This document shows, in pieces, positions 1 through 5,149 of a stretch of 5,149 nucleotides of DNA. Numbering within the stretch: the first letter of the stretch is position 1; each line of letters begins with the position of its first letter. The stretch is from Ramlibacter sp. GTDB lineage: Bacteria > Pseudomonadota > Gammaproteobacteria > Burkholderiales > Burkholderiaceae_C. The translations under genes and the position numbers were made by a program. Location: the NCBI GenBank assembly GCA_028292185.1, contig JAQGMT010000293.1, forward strand, positions 1 through 5,149. Reading direction: 5' to 3'. The notes under the pieces are model-generated. The model was not told the origin of the DNA and ran no database searches. It worked only from the letters and a program-made list of their open reading frames with translations.

Positions 1-255
1 CGCACGCGCGACGAACAGGCGGCGCATGCACAAGCCTTGGCCGAGATCGTTGCACGCACTTCGTGGGACAGCACCGCGCAGGCGATGGCCGAACTGATCG
101 CGCAGGCGGACGAGGCCATCATGGAGCATGACCAACCCGCGCAGGCGCAGCCAACGAGCGACGACAGCGCGCCCCGGCATCTGGCGAACGCGGCGCAGGC
201 CGTGTCGGTGGTGGGGCCTTCGGCTTCGCAGCAGCGGGCTTCGGCGGCAGGTTGA
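1..255 (+). CDS. C-terminal fragment of a protein, possibly a glycosyltransferase
   Basis: The frame is open from the first base of the window to a TGA at 253-255, so this is the 3' end of a gene that starts upstream; 84 codons are visible. The first 40 or so residues look like an amphipathic helix, with a stretch reading ARTSWDSTAQAMAELI. Such Ser-Trp-Asp...Met..Leu-Ile helices are common at the C-terminus of GT-B fold glycosyltransferases. That resemblance is the only ground for the functional suggestion and it is weak. The last 40 or so residues are low complexity (Ala, Gln, Ser, Pro) and probably disordered. Four in-frame Ala-Gln-Ala codon runs repeat the 8-mer GCGCAGGC at 76, 100, 139 and 193. 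An internal ATG at 109 or 121, or a TTG at 37, could be taken as a start, but the open frame to the edge argues for a truncated longer gene. Hairpins follow directly, consistent with the end of a transcription unit. Confidence 0.55.
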   Translation, partial: RTRDEQAAHAQALAEIVARTSWDSTAQAMAELIAQADEAIMEHDQPAQAQPTSDDSAPRHLANAAQAVSVVGPSASQQRASAAG

Positions 256-261
256 CACTCC

Positions 262-280
262 CGGCCCTGCGGCGGGGCCG
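262..280 (+). terminator. GC-rich hairpin just after the first gene
   Basis: CGGCCC at 262-267 pairs perfectly with GGGCCG at 275-280 around a 7-nt loop. It starts 7 bases after the stop codon of the upstream gene. No T-run follows, so it is not a classical intrinsic terminator by itself. It probably stabilises the mRNA 3' end or acts together with the next hairpin. Confidence 0.3.
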
Positions 281-281
281 A

Positions 282-312
282 GGCGATGCTTTGGTTTGAT
301 CCAAGCATCGCC
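282..312 (+). terminator. Strong stem-loop, candidate terminator of the first gene
   Basis: GGCGATGCTTTGG at 282-294 pairs with CCAAGCATCGCC at 301-312. This gives 12 base pairs with a single bulged T and a 6-nt loop (TTTGAT, 295-300). A281 and T313 extend the stem by one more pair. It lies 26 bases after the upstream stop codon, where a terminator would be expected. Only TT follows on the + strand before GC-rich sequence returns, so U-tract termination would be weak. Confidence 0.45.
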
Positions 313-548
313 TTCGCCGCATCCGAAAACAGCATCTCATCCACGGGTTATTTGCCGCCGGGCGGTCGAAGCGGCGCGCACACGAGCCTGCATGGGCGAC
401 TGCTCACTTGCGCACGCGCCATGGTCCCACCAATGGCGCGGCGCTGCTTCCTGCGCCTAAACGCCGCGGCCCGTCGGGCGCCGGGGGCCTTGACCGGCCT
501 GCCGCCGCATAGGCGCAAACCATGACGCGTGGACCCTGCCCGGCTCCC
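313..548. other. Gene-free intergenic stretch upstream of the TRAP operon
   Basis: No convincing gene is seen. The short open frames here lack ribosome binding sites, show Arg/Pro/Ala-rich compositions typical of GC-rich non-coding DNA, and match no family I recognise. The stretch contains a strong hairpin (415-440) and further short GC-rich inverted repeats, such as GCCC/GGGC around 470-480. A TTGACC at 490-495 resembles a -35 box but has no matching -10 at 16-18 bases. I found no sigma-54 site with correct spacing and no clear operator. A regulator site for the operon could lie here, but none can be named from the sequence. Confidence 0.4.
415..440. repeat. Perfect 8-bp inverted repeat forming a long hairpin
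   Basis: CGCGCCAT (415-422) is the exact reverse complement of ATGGCGCG (433-440). Shifting the inner register by one bulged A (433) adds GGT (423-425) pairing with ACC (429-431), giving about 12 pairs and a 3-nt CCC loop. No T-run follows on either strand. It sits 175 bases downstream of the first hairpin and 110 bases upstream of the likely dctP -10 box. That suggests a protein-binding palindrome or an RNA structure rather than the terminator of the first gene. Its role is unknown. Confidence 0.45.
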
Positions 549-554
549 TACAAT
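549..554 (+). promoter_or_regulatory. Probable -10 box of the dctP-dctQM promoter
   Basis: TACAAT matches the sigma-70 -10 consensus at five of six positions and is followed by a GC-containing discriminator. Transcription would start near 561 and give a leader of about 65 nt. The -35 region at 16-18 bases upstream (around 525-531) is poor and no extended -10 TG is present. The promoter would therefore be weak or depend on an activator, which would fit substrate-controlled expression. No regulator gene is in the window. Confidence 0.45.
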
Positions 555-626
555 CCGCTTTGCACCGGGCCCGCCAAGGCGCCCTTCCCGTTTTCGCCAT
601 GAGGCATTAGCTTTAGGAGACACAAC

Positions 627-1628
627 ATGAATCGTCGTGACGCCATCACCGCCGTGGGCGCGGTCGCCCTCGGAGGCGCCCAGCAGGCTTTCGCGCAGCA
701 GCCCATCATCGTCAAGTTCAGCCACGTCGTGACCAACGACACCCCCAAAGGCAAGGGCGCCCTCAAGTTCAAGGAACTCGCTGAAAAATACACCGGCGGC
801 AAGGTGAAGGTGGAGGTTTACCCGAACTCCACGCTCTACAAGGACAAGGAAGAACTGGACGCGCTGAACAGCGGCTCGGTGCAGATGCTGGCGCCGTCGA
901 CCGCCAAGTTCCGTCCCATTGGCGTTGCGGAATTCGAAGCGCTCGACCTGCCCTACATCTTCGCCAACGATGCCGAATACGAAAAGGTCGCGACCGGCCC
1001 GATCGGCACCTCGCTGCTCAAGAAGCTCGAGACCAAGGGCATCGCCGGGCTGGCTTACTGGGACAACGGCTTTCACATGGTCTCGGCCAACAAGCCGCTA
1101 CTGATGCCGGCCGACTTCCAGGGCCTGAAGATCCGCATCTCGGGCTCGAAGGTGGCCGACCTGTACTTCCGCGCGATGGGCGCGCTGCCGCAGATCATGG
1201 CGTTCTCGGAGGTGTACCAGGCCCTGCAGACCGGCGTCGTCGACGGCTGCGAGAACACGCCCTCGAACTACTACACGCAAAAGTTCTACGAAGTGCAAAA
1301 GCACATCACGGTGTCCAGCCACGCGCACCTGCAATACGCTCTGATCGCCAACGCGAAATTCTGGAACGGCCTGCCCGGCCCGATCCGGGTGCAGATGGAC
1401 AAGGCGGTGAAGGAAGCGACGGATTACTCCAATTCGATCGCCCGCCAGGAAAACGCCGACGCGCTCGCGAAGATCAAGGAAGCGGGCAAGAGCACGCTGC
1501 ACACGCTCACGCCCGCACAGGTGACGGCATGGAAGACCGCGTTCAAGCCGGTTTACAAGGATGCGGAGAACCGCGTCGGCAAGCAGATCGTGGATCAACT
1601 CCTGGGCGCCGCCGGCATCAAGGTCTGA
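627..1628 (+). CDS. dctP: TRAP transporter C4-dicarboxylate-type solute-binding protein DctP
   Basis: This is the periplasmic subunit of a tripartite ATP-independent periplasmic transporter. It captures an organic acid and delivers it to DctQM. The 333-residue length is normal for the DctP family. Residues 1-23 form a signal peptide ending Ala-Phe-Ala before Gln24; the N-terminus MNRRDAI has paired arginines that loosely resemble a Tat signal but lacks the hydrophobic residues of that motif. Family landmarks are VKFSHV near residue 29, the segment LKIR with Arg170 (the position of the conserved carboxylate-binding arginine), and DGCENTPSNYYTQKFYEVQK at 206-225. That last segment is typical of C4-dicarboxylate-type DctP, where DGQEN is the more usual form, so Cys208 is a small departure. 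The start is supported by AGGAG at 615-619, 7 bases before the ATG. dctQM follows after 46 bases with no terminator between, so they form an operon. The family is secure; the exact substrate (succinate, malate, fumarate or another carboxylate) is not shown. Confidence 0.93.
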   Translation: MNRRDAITAVGAVALGGAQQAFAQQPIIVKFSHVVTNDTPKGKGALKFKELAEKYTGGKVKVEVYPNSTLYKDKEELDALNSGSVQMLAPSTAKFRPIGVAEFEALDLPYIFANDAEYEKVATGPIGTSLLKKLETKGIAGLAYWDNGFHMVSANKPLLMPADFQGLKIRISGSKVADLYFRAMGALPQIMAFSEVYQALQTGVVDGCENTPSNYYTQKFYEVQKHITVSSHAHLQYALIANAKFWNGLPGPIRVQMDKAVKEATDYSNSIARQENADALAKIKEAGKSTLHTLTPAQVTAWKTAFKPVYKDAENRVGKQIVDQLLGAAGIKV

Positions 1629-1658
1629 TCCCCTCCCCGCGCCACCACTCACAAAAAC

Positions 1659-1665
1659 AAGAAGG
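1659..1665 (+). promoter_or_regulatory. Ribosome binding site deciding the dctQM start
   Basis: AAGAAGG, with a GAAGG core at 1661-1665, is the only Shine-Dalgarno-like sequence in the gap after dctP. It lies 9 bases before the CTG at 1675 and 6 bases before the CTG at 1672. It supports starting translation there rather than at the ATG at 1561. That ATG has only AAGG directly abutting it with no spacer, and would place 68 bases of the gene inside dctP. Confidence 0.5.
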
Positions 1666-1674
1666 CCCGGTCTG

Positions 1675-3714
1675 CTGAACAAACTGCTCAATCATCTGGA
1701 GGAGTGGCTGATTGCCACCCTGATCGCGGTGGCGACCTCGATCGTGTTCTTCGCGGTGCTGCATCGCTACGGCACATCGAGCTCGATCGACAACGCCAAG
1801 TGGCTCGAGGCGCACGGCATGCCGCTCGCCGCGGCGCCGCTGCGCGCCATCTTCAAGTGGCTCTCGAGCATGGACGTGTCGTGGGCGCAGGAGCTGTGCA
1901 TCTACCTGTTCATCTGGATGGCCAAGTTCGGCGCCGCCTACGGCGTGCGCACCGGCATTCACGTGGGCGTCGATGTGCTGGTCATGCGCATGGAGCCCGC
2001 GCGTGCAAAGAAGGTGATCCTCTTCGGTCTTTTGAGCGGCGCCTTCTTCACTGCCGTCATCGCCAATTTCGGCGCGCACTTCACCTGGGGCGTGTGGGAG
2101 TCGGGCACCCGCTCGAACGACCTCGAAGTGCCGATGTGGATGGTCTACATGGCCATTCCGCTCGGCTCCACGCTGATGTGCTTCCGGTTCCTGCAGGTGG
2201 CCTGGTACTACTGGCGCACCGGCGAGCTGCCGCATCATGACGTGGGGCACGTGGAAGGCATCGACGAGAACGTCGCGCCGGCGGAAGTGCGTGCCGCGGC
2301 AGCGCCCGAACCAGCGCCGGTCAAGCCGCGCACCGGCGGCCGGGGCATGAGCATCGCGCTCATGCTGCTGCCGTTCCTGTTGCTGGGTCTGGGCCTGCTG
2401 GCCAAGCATGGCGTGATCGAGGCCGGTGGCGGCCTGCGTGCCACGCTGGTGTTCGGCCTGCTGATCTCGCTGATGCTGACGGGCATGCCGATCTCCATCG
2501 CGCTGGGGCTGACGGTGCTCAGCTTCATGTACACGCTCACGGACGTGTCGCTCGACTCGGTGGCGATGAAGCTGTTCACCGGCATCGAGAACTTCGAGAT
2601 CATGGCGATCCCGTTCTTCATCCTGGCAGGCAACTTCCTGACGCACGGGGGCGTGGCGCGGCGGATGATCAATTTCGCCACCTCGATGATCGGCCATTGG
2701 CACGGTGGGCTCGGACTGGCGGCGGTGATGGCCTGCGCTTTCTTCGCCGCGGTGTCCGGTTCGTCGCCGGCCTGCGTGGTGGCGATCGGCTCCGTGGTGA
2801 TGCCGGCGATGGTCGCGCAGGGCTTCCCGCCGCGTTTCGGCGCGGGCGTGGTGACGACTTCAGGGGCCCTGGGCATCCTGATCCCGCCCTCCATCGCGAT
2901 GGTGCTGTACTCGGTGTCCACAAACACCTCGGTCGGCAAGCTGTTCATCGCCGGCGTGATCCCGGGCATCATGCTCGCGACCATGCTCGGGCTCACCACC
3001 TGGTACCGGGCGCGCAAGGGCGGCTACCCGCGCATGGCGAAGGCTGATTGGGGCCAGAGGTTCAAGGCCGCGCGTGAATCGTTCTGGGGGCTGGCGCTGA
3101 TCGTCATCGTGATCGGCGGCATCTACTCGGGTGTCTTCACGCCGACGGAGGCGGCGGCCATGAGCGCGGTCTACGCGTTCGTCATCGCCGTGTTCGTCTA
3201 CAAGGACCTGCGGCTGCGCGACGTGCCGCGCGTGCTGCTGACTTCGGCGAACATGAGCGCGATGCTGCTGTACATCATCACCAATGCGGTGCTGTTCTCG
3301 TTCCTCATGACCAGCGAGCAGATCCCGCAAGGCATGGCGGATTGGATGGCCAACCAGGGCCTGGGCAAGATCGGCTTCCTGCTGCTGGTGAACCTGATGC
3401 TATTGGCAGCAGGCAATGTGATGGAGCCATCGTCGATCATCCTGATCACGGCGCCCATCCTGTTCCCGGTGGCGATGAAACTCGGCATCGACCCGATCCA
3501 CTTCGGCATCCTGATCACCGTGAACATGGAGGTGGGCCTCTGTCACCCGCCGGTGGGGCTGAACCTTTATGTGGCCTCGGGCATTGCCAAGATGGGAATC
3601 ACCGAGTTGACCAAGGCGGTGCTGCCCTGGCTTGGGACCATGCTCGTGTTCCTGCTGATCATCACCTACGTCCCCGAGATCTCGCTGTTCCTGCCGCGGC
3701 TCCTGGGCATGTAG
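1675..3714 (+). CDS. dctQM: TRAP transporter fused small and large membrane subunits (DctQM)
   Basis: This inner-membrane protein takes substrate from DctP and imports it by cation symport. With the CTG start at 1675 it has 679 residues, close to a DctQ (about 180) plus a DctM (about 430). The DctQ part (1-186) has membrane segments near 12-30, 72-89, 113-133 and 155-178, with the DctQ signature QEL at 72-74 and RTGIHVGVD at 92-100. A loop of about 40 residues between its first two segments is longer than usual. Residues 187-224 are an Ala/Pro/charged linker. The DctM part (225-679) carries SGSSPA (361-366), ILIPPS (about 401-406), FTPTEAAA, NVMEPSS (581-587) and CHPPVGLN (623-630), all typical of the large subunit. 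The start is uncertain: the frame runs back to an ATG at 1561 inside dctP with no ATG, GTG or TTG between, and the first conserved residues are LNKLLNHLEEWLIA. CTG at 1672 or 1675 fits both the family N-terminus and the GAAGG. The function is secure; the start is not. Confidence 0.88.
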   Translation: MNKLLNHLEEWLIATLIAVATSIVFFAVLHRYGTSSSIDNAKWLEAHGMPLAAAPLRAIFKWLSSMDVSWAQELCIYLFIWMAKFGAAYGVRTGIHVGVDVLVMRMEPARAKKVILFGLLSGAFFTAVIANFGAHFTWGVWESGTRSNDLEVPMWMVYMAIPLGSTLMCFRFLQVAWYYWRTGELPHHDVGHVEGIDENVAPAEVRAAAAPEPAPVKPRTGGRGMSIALMLLPFLLLGLGLLAKHGVIEAGGGLRATLVFGLLISLMLTGMPISIALGLTVLSFMYTLTDVSLDSVAMKLFTGIENFEIMAIPFFILAGNFLTHGGVARRMINFATSMIGHWHGGLGLAAVMACAFFAAVSGSSPACVVAIGSVVMPAMVAQGFPPRFGAGVVTTSGALGILIPPSIAMVLYSVSTNTSVGKLFIAGVIPGIMLATMLGLTTWYRARKGGYPRMAKADWGQRFKAARESFWGLALIVIVIGGIYSGVFTPTEAAAMSAVYAFVIAVFVYKDLRLRDVPRVLLTSANMSAMLLYIITNAVLFSFLMTSEQIPQGMADWMANQGLGKIGFLLLVNLMLLAAGNVMEPSSIILITAPILFPVAMKLGIDPIHFGILITVNMEVGLCHPPVGLNLYVASGIAKMGITELTKAVLPWLGTMLVFLLIITYVPEISLFLPRLLGM

Positions 3715-3725
3715 AAGCGCTGATT

Positions 3726-3747
3726 GGGCTGCTCTGCGTTGCAGCCC
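3726..3747. terminator. Candidate bidirectional terminator between convergent genes
   Basis: GGGCTGC (3726-3732) and GCAGCCC (3741-3747) form a perfect 7-bp stem with an 8-nt loop. It fills the 39-bp gap between the stop codons of dctQM (+) and the binding-protein gene (-), a position that would serve both. Neither side has a proper T-run, so its efficiency cannot be judged from sequence. Confidence 0.5.
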
Positions 3748-3753
3748 GCCGGC

Positions 3754-4971
3754 TCAGAGCTTGCGGCGGATGATCGTCGCGCGTTGCGCGTCTTCCTTGA
3801 AGGCGTACTCACGCTCTCCGTTGCGCCACGTGCCCATCCAGAGCATGTTTGCCGTGATCACGTCGTGATCCTGGATGTTGAACGGCTTGTCATAAGTGGT
3901 GATCACGCCCGGATACGGACGGGGCAGGTTTTCCAGCGCCTTCTTCAGCCCCGGCCCGGAGAGGTCGCCCTTGGACTCGAATATGGCCCGCAGCAACAGG
4001 TGCACCGAGTCATAAGTCTGCGCCGCGGACATCAGGGAGCCGATCGGCAGTTCTTTCGAAAGCTTGCCGTAAGCGGCGAGGAAGGCGCGATTGCGCTCCA
4101 TGTAGATGTTCGGCAGCACGGTCTGCACCATGAAGCCGCCTTCCACCGCGCCGCCCGAGCTGGCAAACGCGGAAGCGTGCGACAAGCCCCACGGGGCGAA
4201 GTACGGCACGTTCCATTTCACTGCGGCTCGTGCGGCGGCGATGACGCCTTCCTCGGGACCGACGGTCCAGCCGATCAAGGCCTGCGCCCCGCTTTTCTTG
4301 AGCTCGGTAAGTTCGTCCGTCAGCGATTTCACGCCCACCTTGAAGCGCATCACGGTCGGGGCAGGCAGCCCCGCCTTGCTGATCGCGGCTTCCAGGTCCT
4401 TCAGGCCGCCATCGCCGTAGCCGGAGGTGTCCACCAGCAAGGCCACCTTCTTCAGGCCGCGCCGCACGATGTCGTCCACCAGGAACTGCGACTGCAACGC
4501 GTCGCGGGCCGAAGTGCGGAAGATGAAACTGTCCTTGGCCGGATACTTGCTGGTGATGCTGGTGCCGGTGGCACACGGGACAATCAGGATGCTCTTGTTG
4601 TTCTGGAACACGTCCAGTGCCTTCATCGCCACGCCGGAGTTGCAGAAACCGATGGTGGCCTGCACCTTCTCTTTCAGCACCAGGTCTTCGGCCATCTTCA
4701 AACCGGTGTCGTTGTCCGCCTTGTCGTCGCGGATCACCAGCTCGAATTTGCGGCCAAGATAGCCGCCGACCTGGTTGATTTCGTCCACGGCCACTTGTGC
4801 CCCCACCCTGGCGCTGTTGCCCATGTCCGACGAACCGCCGGTCAGGGGGAAGATAATCCCGATGCGTACCGGCTGTTGGGCCGATTGCAGGGGAGAGTCG
4901 GCGGCGATGGCCGCCGCGCCTGCGAAGAGACCCAGGCCCAGGAGGAGAGAGGTGCGGAAATGGTCTAACAT
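3754..4971 (-). CDS. ABC transporter branched-chain amino acid/amide-type substrate-binding protein
   Basis: This is a periplasmic binding protein of the Peripla_BP_6 (LivJ/LivK-like) family, which delivers branched-chain amino acids, amides, or often aromatic or carboxylic compounds to ABC importers. The 405 residues fit the larger members of the family. Residues 1-23 or 1-24 form a Sec signal peptide (FRTSLLLGLGLFAGAAAIA) with no lipobox cysteine. The first lobe opens with VRIGIIFPLTGGSSDMG (35-51) and AVDEINQVGGYLGRKFEL, the family hallmark. The pocket-side strands GFCNSGVAMKAL (109-119) and PCATGTSIT (132-140) follow, then the second lobe with VALLVDTSGYGDGG (176-189), GWTVGPEEG (234-242) and AAQTYDSVHLLLRAI (316-330). 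Cys110 and Cys133 are close enough in the fold for a possible disulphide. The ATG is supported by AGGAG (complement of 4981-4985), 9 bases upstream. No permease or ATPase gene adjoins it: dctQM is convergent and a tRNA is divergent. It therefore appears monocistronic, and its ligand cannot be deduced. Confidence 0.9.
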   Translation of the reverse strand: MLDHFRTSLLLGLGLFAGAAAIAADSPLQSAQQPVRIGIIFPLTGGSSDMGNSARVGAQVAVDEINQVGGYLGRKFELVIRDDKADNDTGLKMAEDLVLKEKVQATIGFCNSGVAMKALDVFQNNKSILIVPCATGTSITSKYPAKDSFIFRTSARDALQSQFLVDDIVRRGLKKVALLVDTSGYGDGGLKDLEAAISKAGLPAPTVMRFKVGVKSLTDELTELKKSGAQALIGWTVGPEEGVIAAARAAVKWNVPYFAPWGLSHASAFASSGGAVEGGFMVQTVLPNIYMERNRAFLAAYGKLSKELPIGSLMSAAQTYDSVHLLLRAIFESKGDLSGPGLKKALENLPRPYPGVITTYDKPFNIQDHDVITANMLWMGTWRNGEREYAFKEDAQRATIIRRKL

Positions 4972-4998
4972 GTGTGCAAACTCCTATTTCTGTGTCAG

Positions 4999-5027
4999 AC
5001 TGTAACTCGTTCTAAAGCGGCACACAA
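4999..5027 (-). promoter_or_regulatory. Possible promoter of the binding-protein gene
   Basis: On the - strand, TTGTGT (complement of 5022-5027) and TACAGT (complement of 4999-5004) are separated by 17 bases. They match three of six and four of six positions of the sigma-70 consensus. A transcript would start near 4992, giving a leader of about 20 nt that still contains the AGGAG. The match is modest, and the short divergent space is the main support. Confidence 0.35.
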
Positions 5028-5038
5028 GCCCTGAGCGG

Positions 5039-5044
5039 TAAAAT
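5039..5044 (+). promoter_or_regulatory. Probable -10 box of the tRNA-Ser promoter
   Basis: TAAAAT matches the -10 consensus at five of six positions. It ends 10 bases before the mature tRNA 5' end and is followed by a GC-rich discriminator (CGCGGCCCC), as is typical of stable RNA promoters. The corresponding -35 region near 5016-5021 (AGCGGC) is poor. It overlaps the space holding the divergent promoter. Confidence 0.45.
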
Positions 5045-5054
5045 CGCGGCCCCT

Positions 5055-5141
5055 GGAGAGTTGGCAGAGCGGTTGAATGCACCGGTCTTGAAAACCGGCG
5101 ATGTCGCAAGACGTCCGTGAGTTCGAATCTCACACTCTCCG
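5055..5141 (+). tRNA. tRNA-Ser, anticodon UGA (reads UCA and other UCN codons)
   Basis: A full class II cloverleaf of 87 nt is visible. The acceptor stem GGAGAGT (5055-5061) pairs with ACTCTCC (5134-5140), and G5141 is the discriminator, as expected for serine. The anticodon stem CCGGT (5082-5086) pairs with ACCGG (5094-5098) around the loop CTTGAAA, giving anticodon TGA at 5089-5091. The long variable arm, diagnostic of serine/leucine/tyrosine tRNAs, has stem GATGTC (5100-5105) with GACGTC (5110-5115) and a GCAA loop. The T arm GTGAG/CTCAC (5117-5121, 5129-5133) encloses TTCGAAT. The 3' end reads GCCG, so CCA is not completely encoded and would have to be finished by the CCA-adding enzyme. 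Confidence 0.97.
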
Positions 5142-5149
5142 CCGGGTTA

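Noticed and set aside
435..447. A sigma-54-like GG...GC element (TGGCGC...TGC) upstream of dctP, considered because dct genes in some bacteria use DctD and sigma-54.
   Set aside because: The spacing between GG and GC is 9 bases instead of 10, the flanking bases match poorly, and it overlaps the hairpin at 415-440.
490..495. TTGACC as a -35 box for dctP.
   Set aside because: No acceptable -10 box lies 16-18 bases downstream (around 512-519). The good TACAAT at 549 is far too distant to pair with it.
286..525. A 79-codon frame in the intergenic region, in the same phase as the first gene after its TGA, which could suggest stop-codon readthrough.
   Set aside because: It starts inside a hairpin, has no ribosome binding site, and shows the Arg/Ala/Pro bias of non-coding GC-rich DNA. 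The first gene already has a low-complexity tail that ends naturally at the TGA.
627..650. A Tat signal for DctP, from the paired arginines at residues 3-4.
   Set aside because: The residues after the arginines (Asp-Ala-Ile-Thr) do not fit the twin-arginine consensus. A standard Sec signal explains the sequence, though Tat export is not fully excluded.
348..1076. A 242-codon open frame on the - strand covering the intergenic region and the start of dctP.
   Set aside because: More than half of it mirrors dctP coding sequence. It has no family resemblance and shows no sign of being a divergent regulator, such as a helix-turn-helix.
1618..2703. A 361-codon open frame on the - strand, opposite dctQM.
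   Set aside because: It is an artefact of GC-rich third positions: extremely rich in His, Arg, Gln and Glu, with no domain, while the opposite strand encodes an unmistakable TRAP protein.
3724..4968. A 414-codon open frame on the + strand, antisense to the binding-protein gene.
   Set aside because: It lies almost exactly opposite a clear Peripla_BP_6 gene, its composition is His/Arg/Gln/Val-rich with no recognisable domain, and such antisense frames are expected in GC-rich DNA. It has no matching ribosome binding site.

Overview
The window looks like a piece of a GC-rich betaproteobacterial chromosome, most likely Burkholderiales (Comamonadaceae or Alcaligenaceae type). The grounds are strong G/C preference at third codon positions, stand-alone periplasmic binding proteins, and the style of the C4-dicarboxylate TRAP genes. 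This placement is inference; no marker gene fixes the genus.

Layout. Positions 1-255 hold the C-terminal end of a gene that begins outside the window, possibly a glycosyltransferase. Positions 256-626 are a 371-bp gene-free stretch. It holds two GC-rich hairpins just after that gene, a third strong hairpin at 415-440, and a probable promoter -10 element (TACAAT, 549-554). Then comes a two-gene TRAP transporter operon on the + strand. dctP (627-1628) encodes a periplasmic C4-dicarboxylate-type binding protein. A fused dctQM gene (about 1675-3714) encodes the small and large membrane subunits in one polypeptide. A 39-bp gap with a perfect 7-bp inverted repeat separates it from a convergent gene on the - strand (3754-4971), which encodes a branched-chain amino acid/amide-type ABC substrate-binding protein (Peripla_BP_6/LivK-like). 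An 83-bp divergent intergenic region (4972-5054) carries the promoter signals for that gene and for a complete tRNA-Ser(UGA) gene on the + strand (5055-5141), at the right edge.

How the genes work together. DctP should capture a carboxylate in the periplasm and deliver it to the DctQM membrane protein, which imports it with a sodium (or proton) gradient. The ABC-type binding protein belongs to a different transport class. No permease or ATPase for it is in the window, so it is either an orphan or works with components encoded elsewhere.

I see no new biological system here. The point most worth a second look is the start of dctQM. No ATG, GTG or TTG lies at the expected N-terminus, and the best-placed start is a CTG codon behind a Shine-Dalgarno-like GAAGG. 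The unassigned hairpin at 415-440 comes next. No CRISPR array, insertion sequence, phage gene or riboswitch was recognised.
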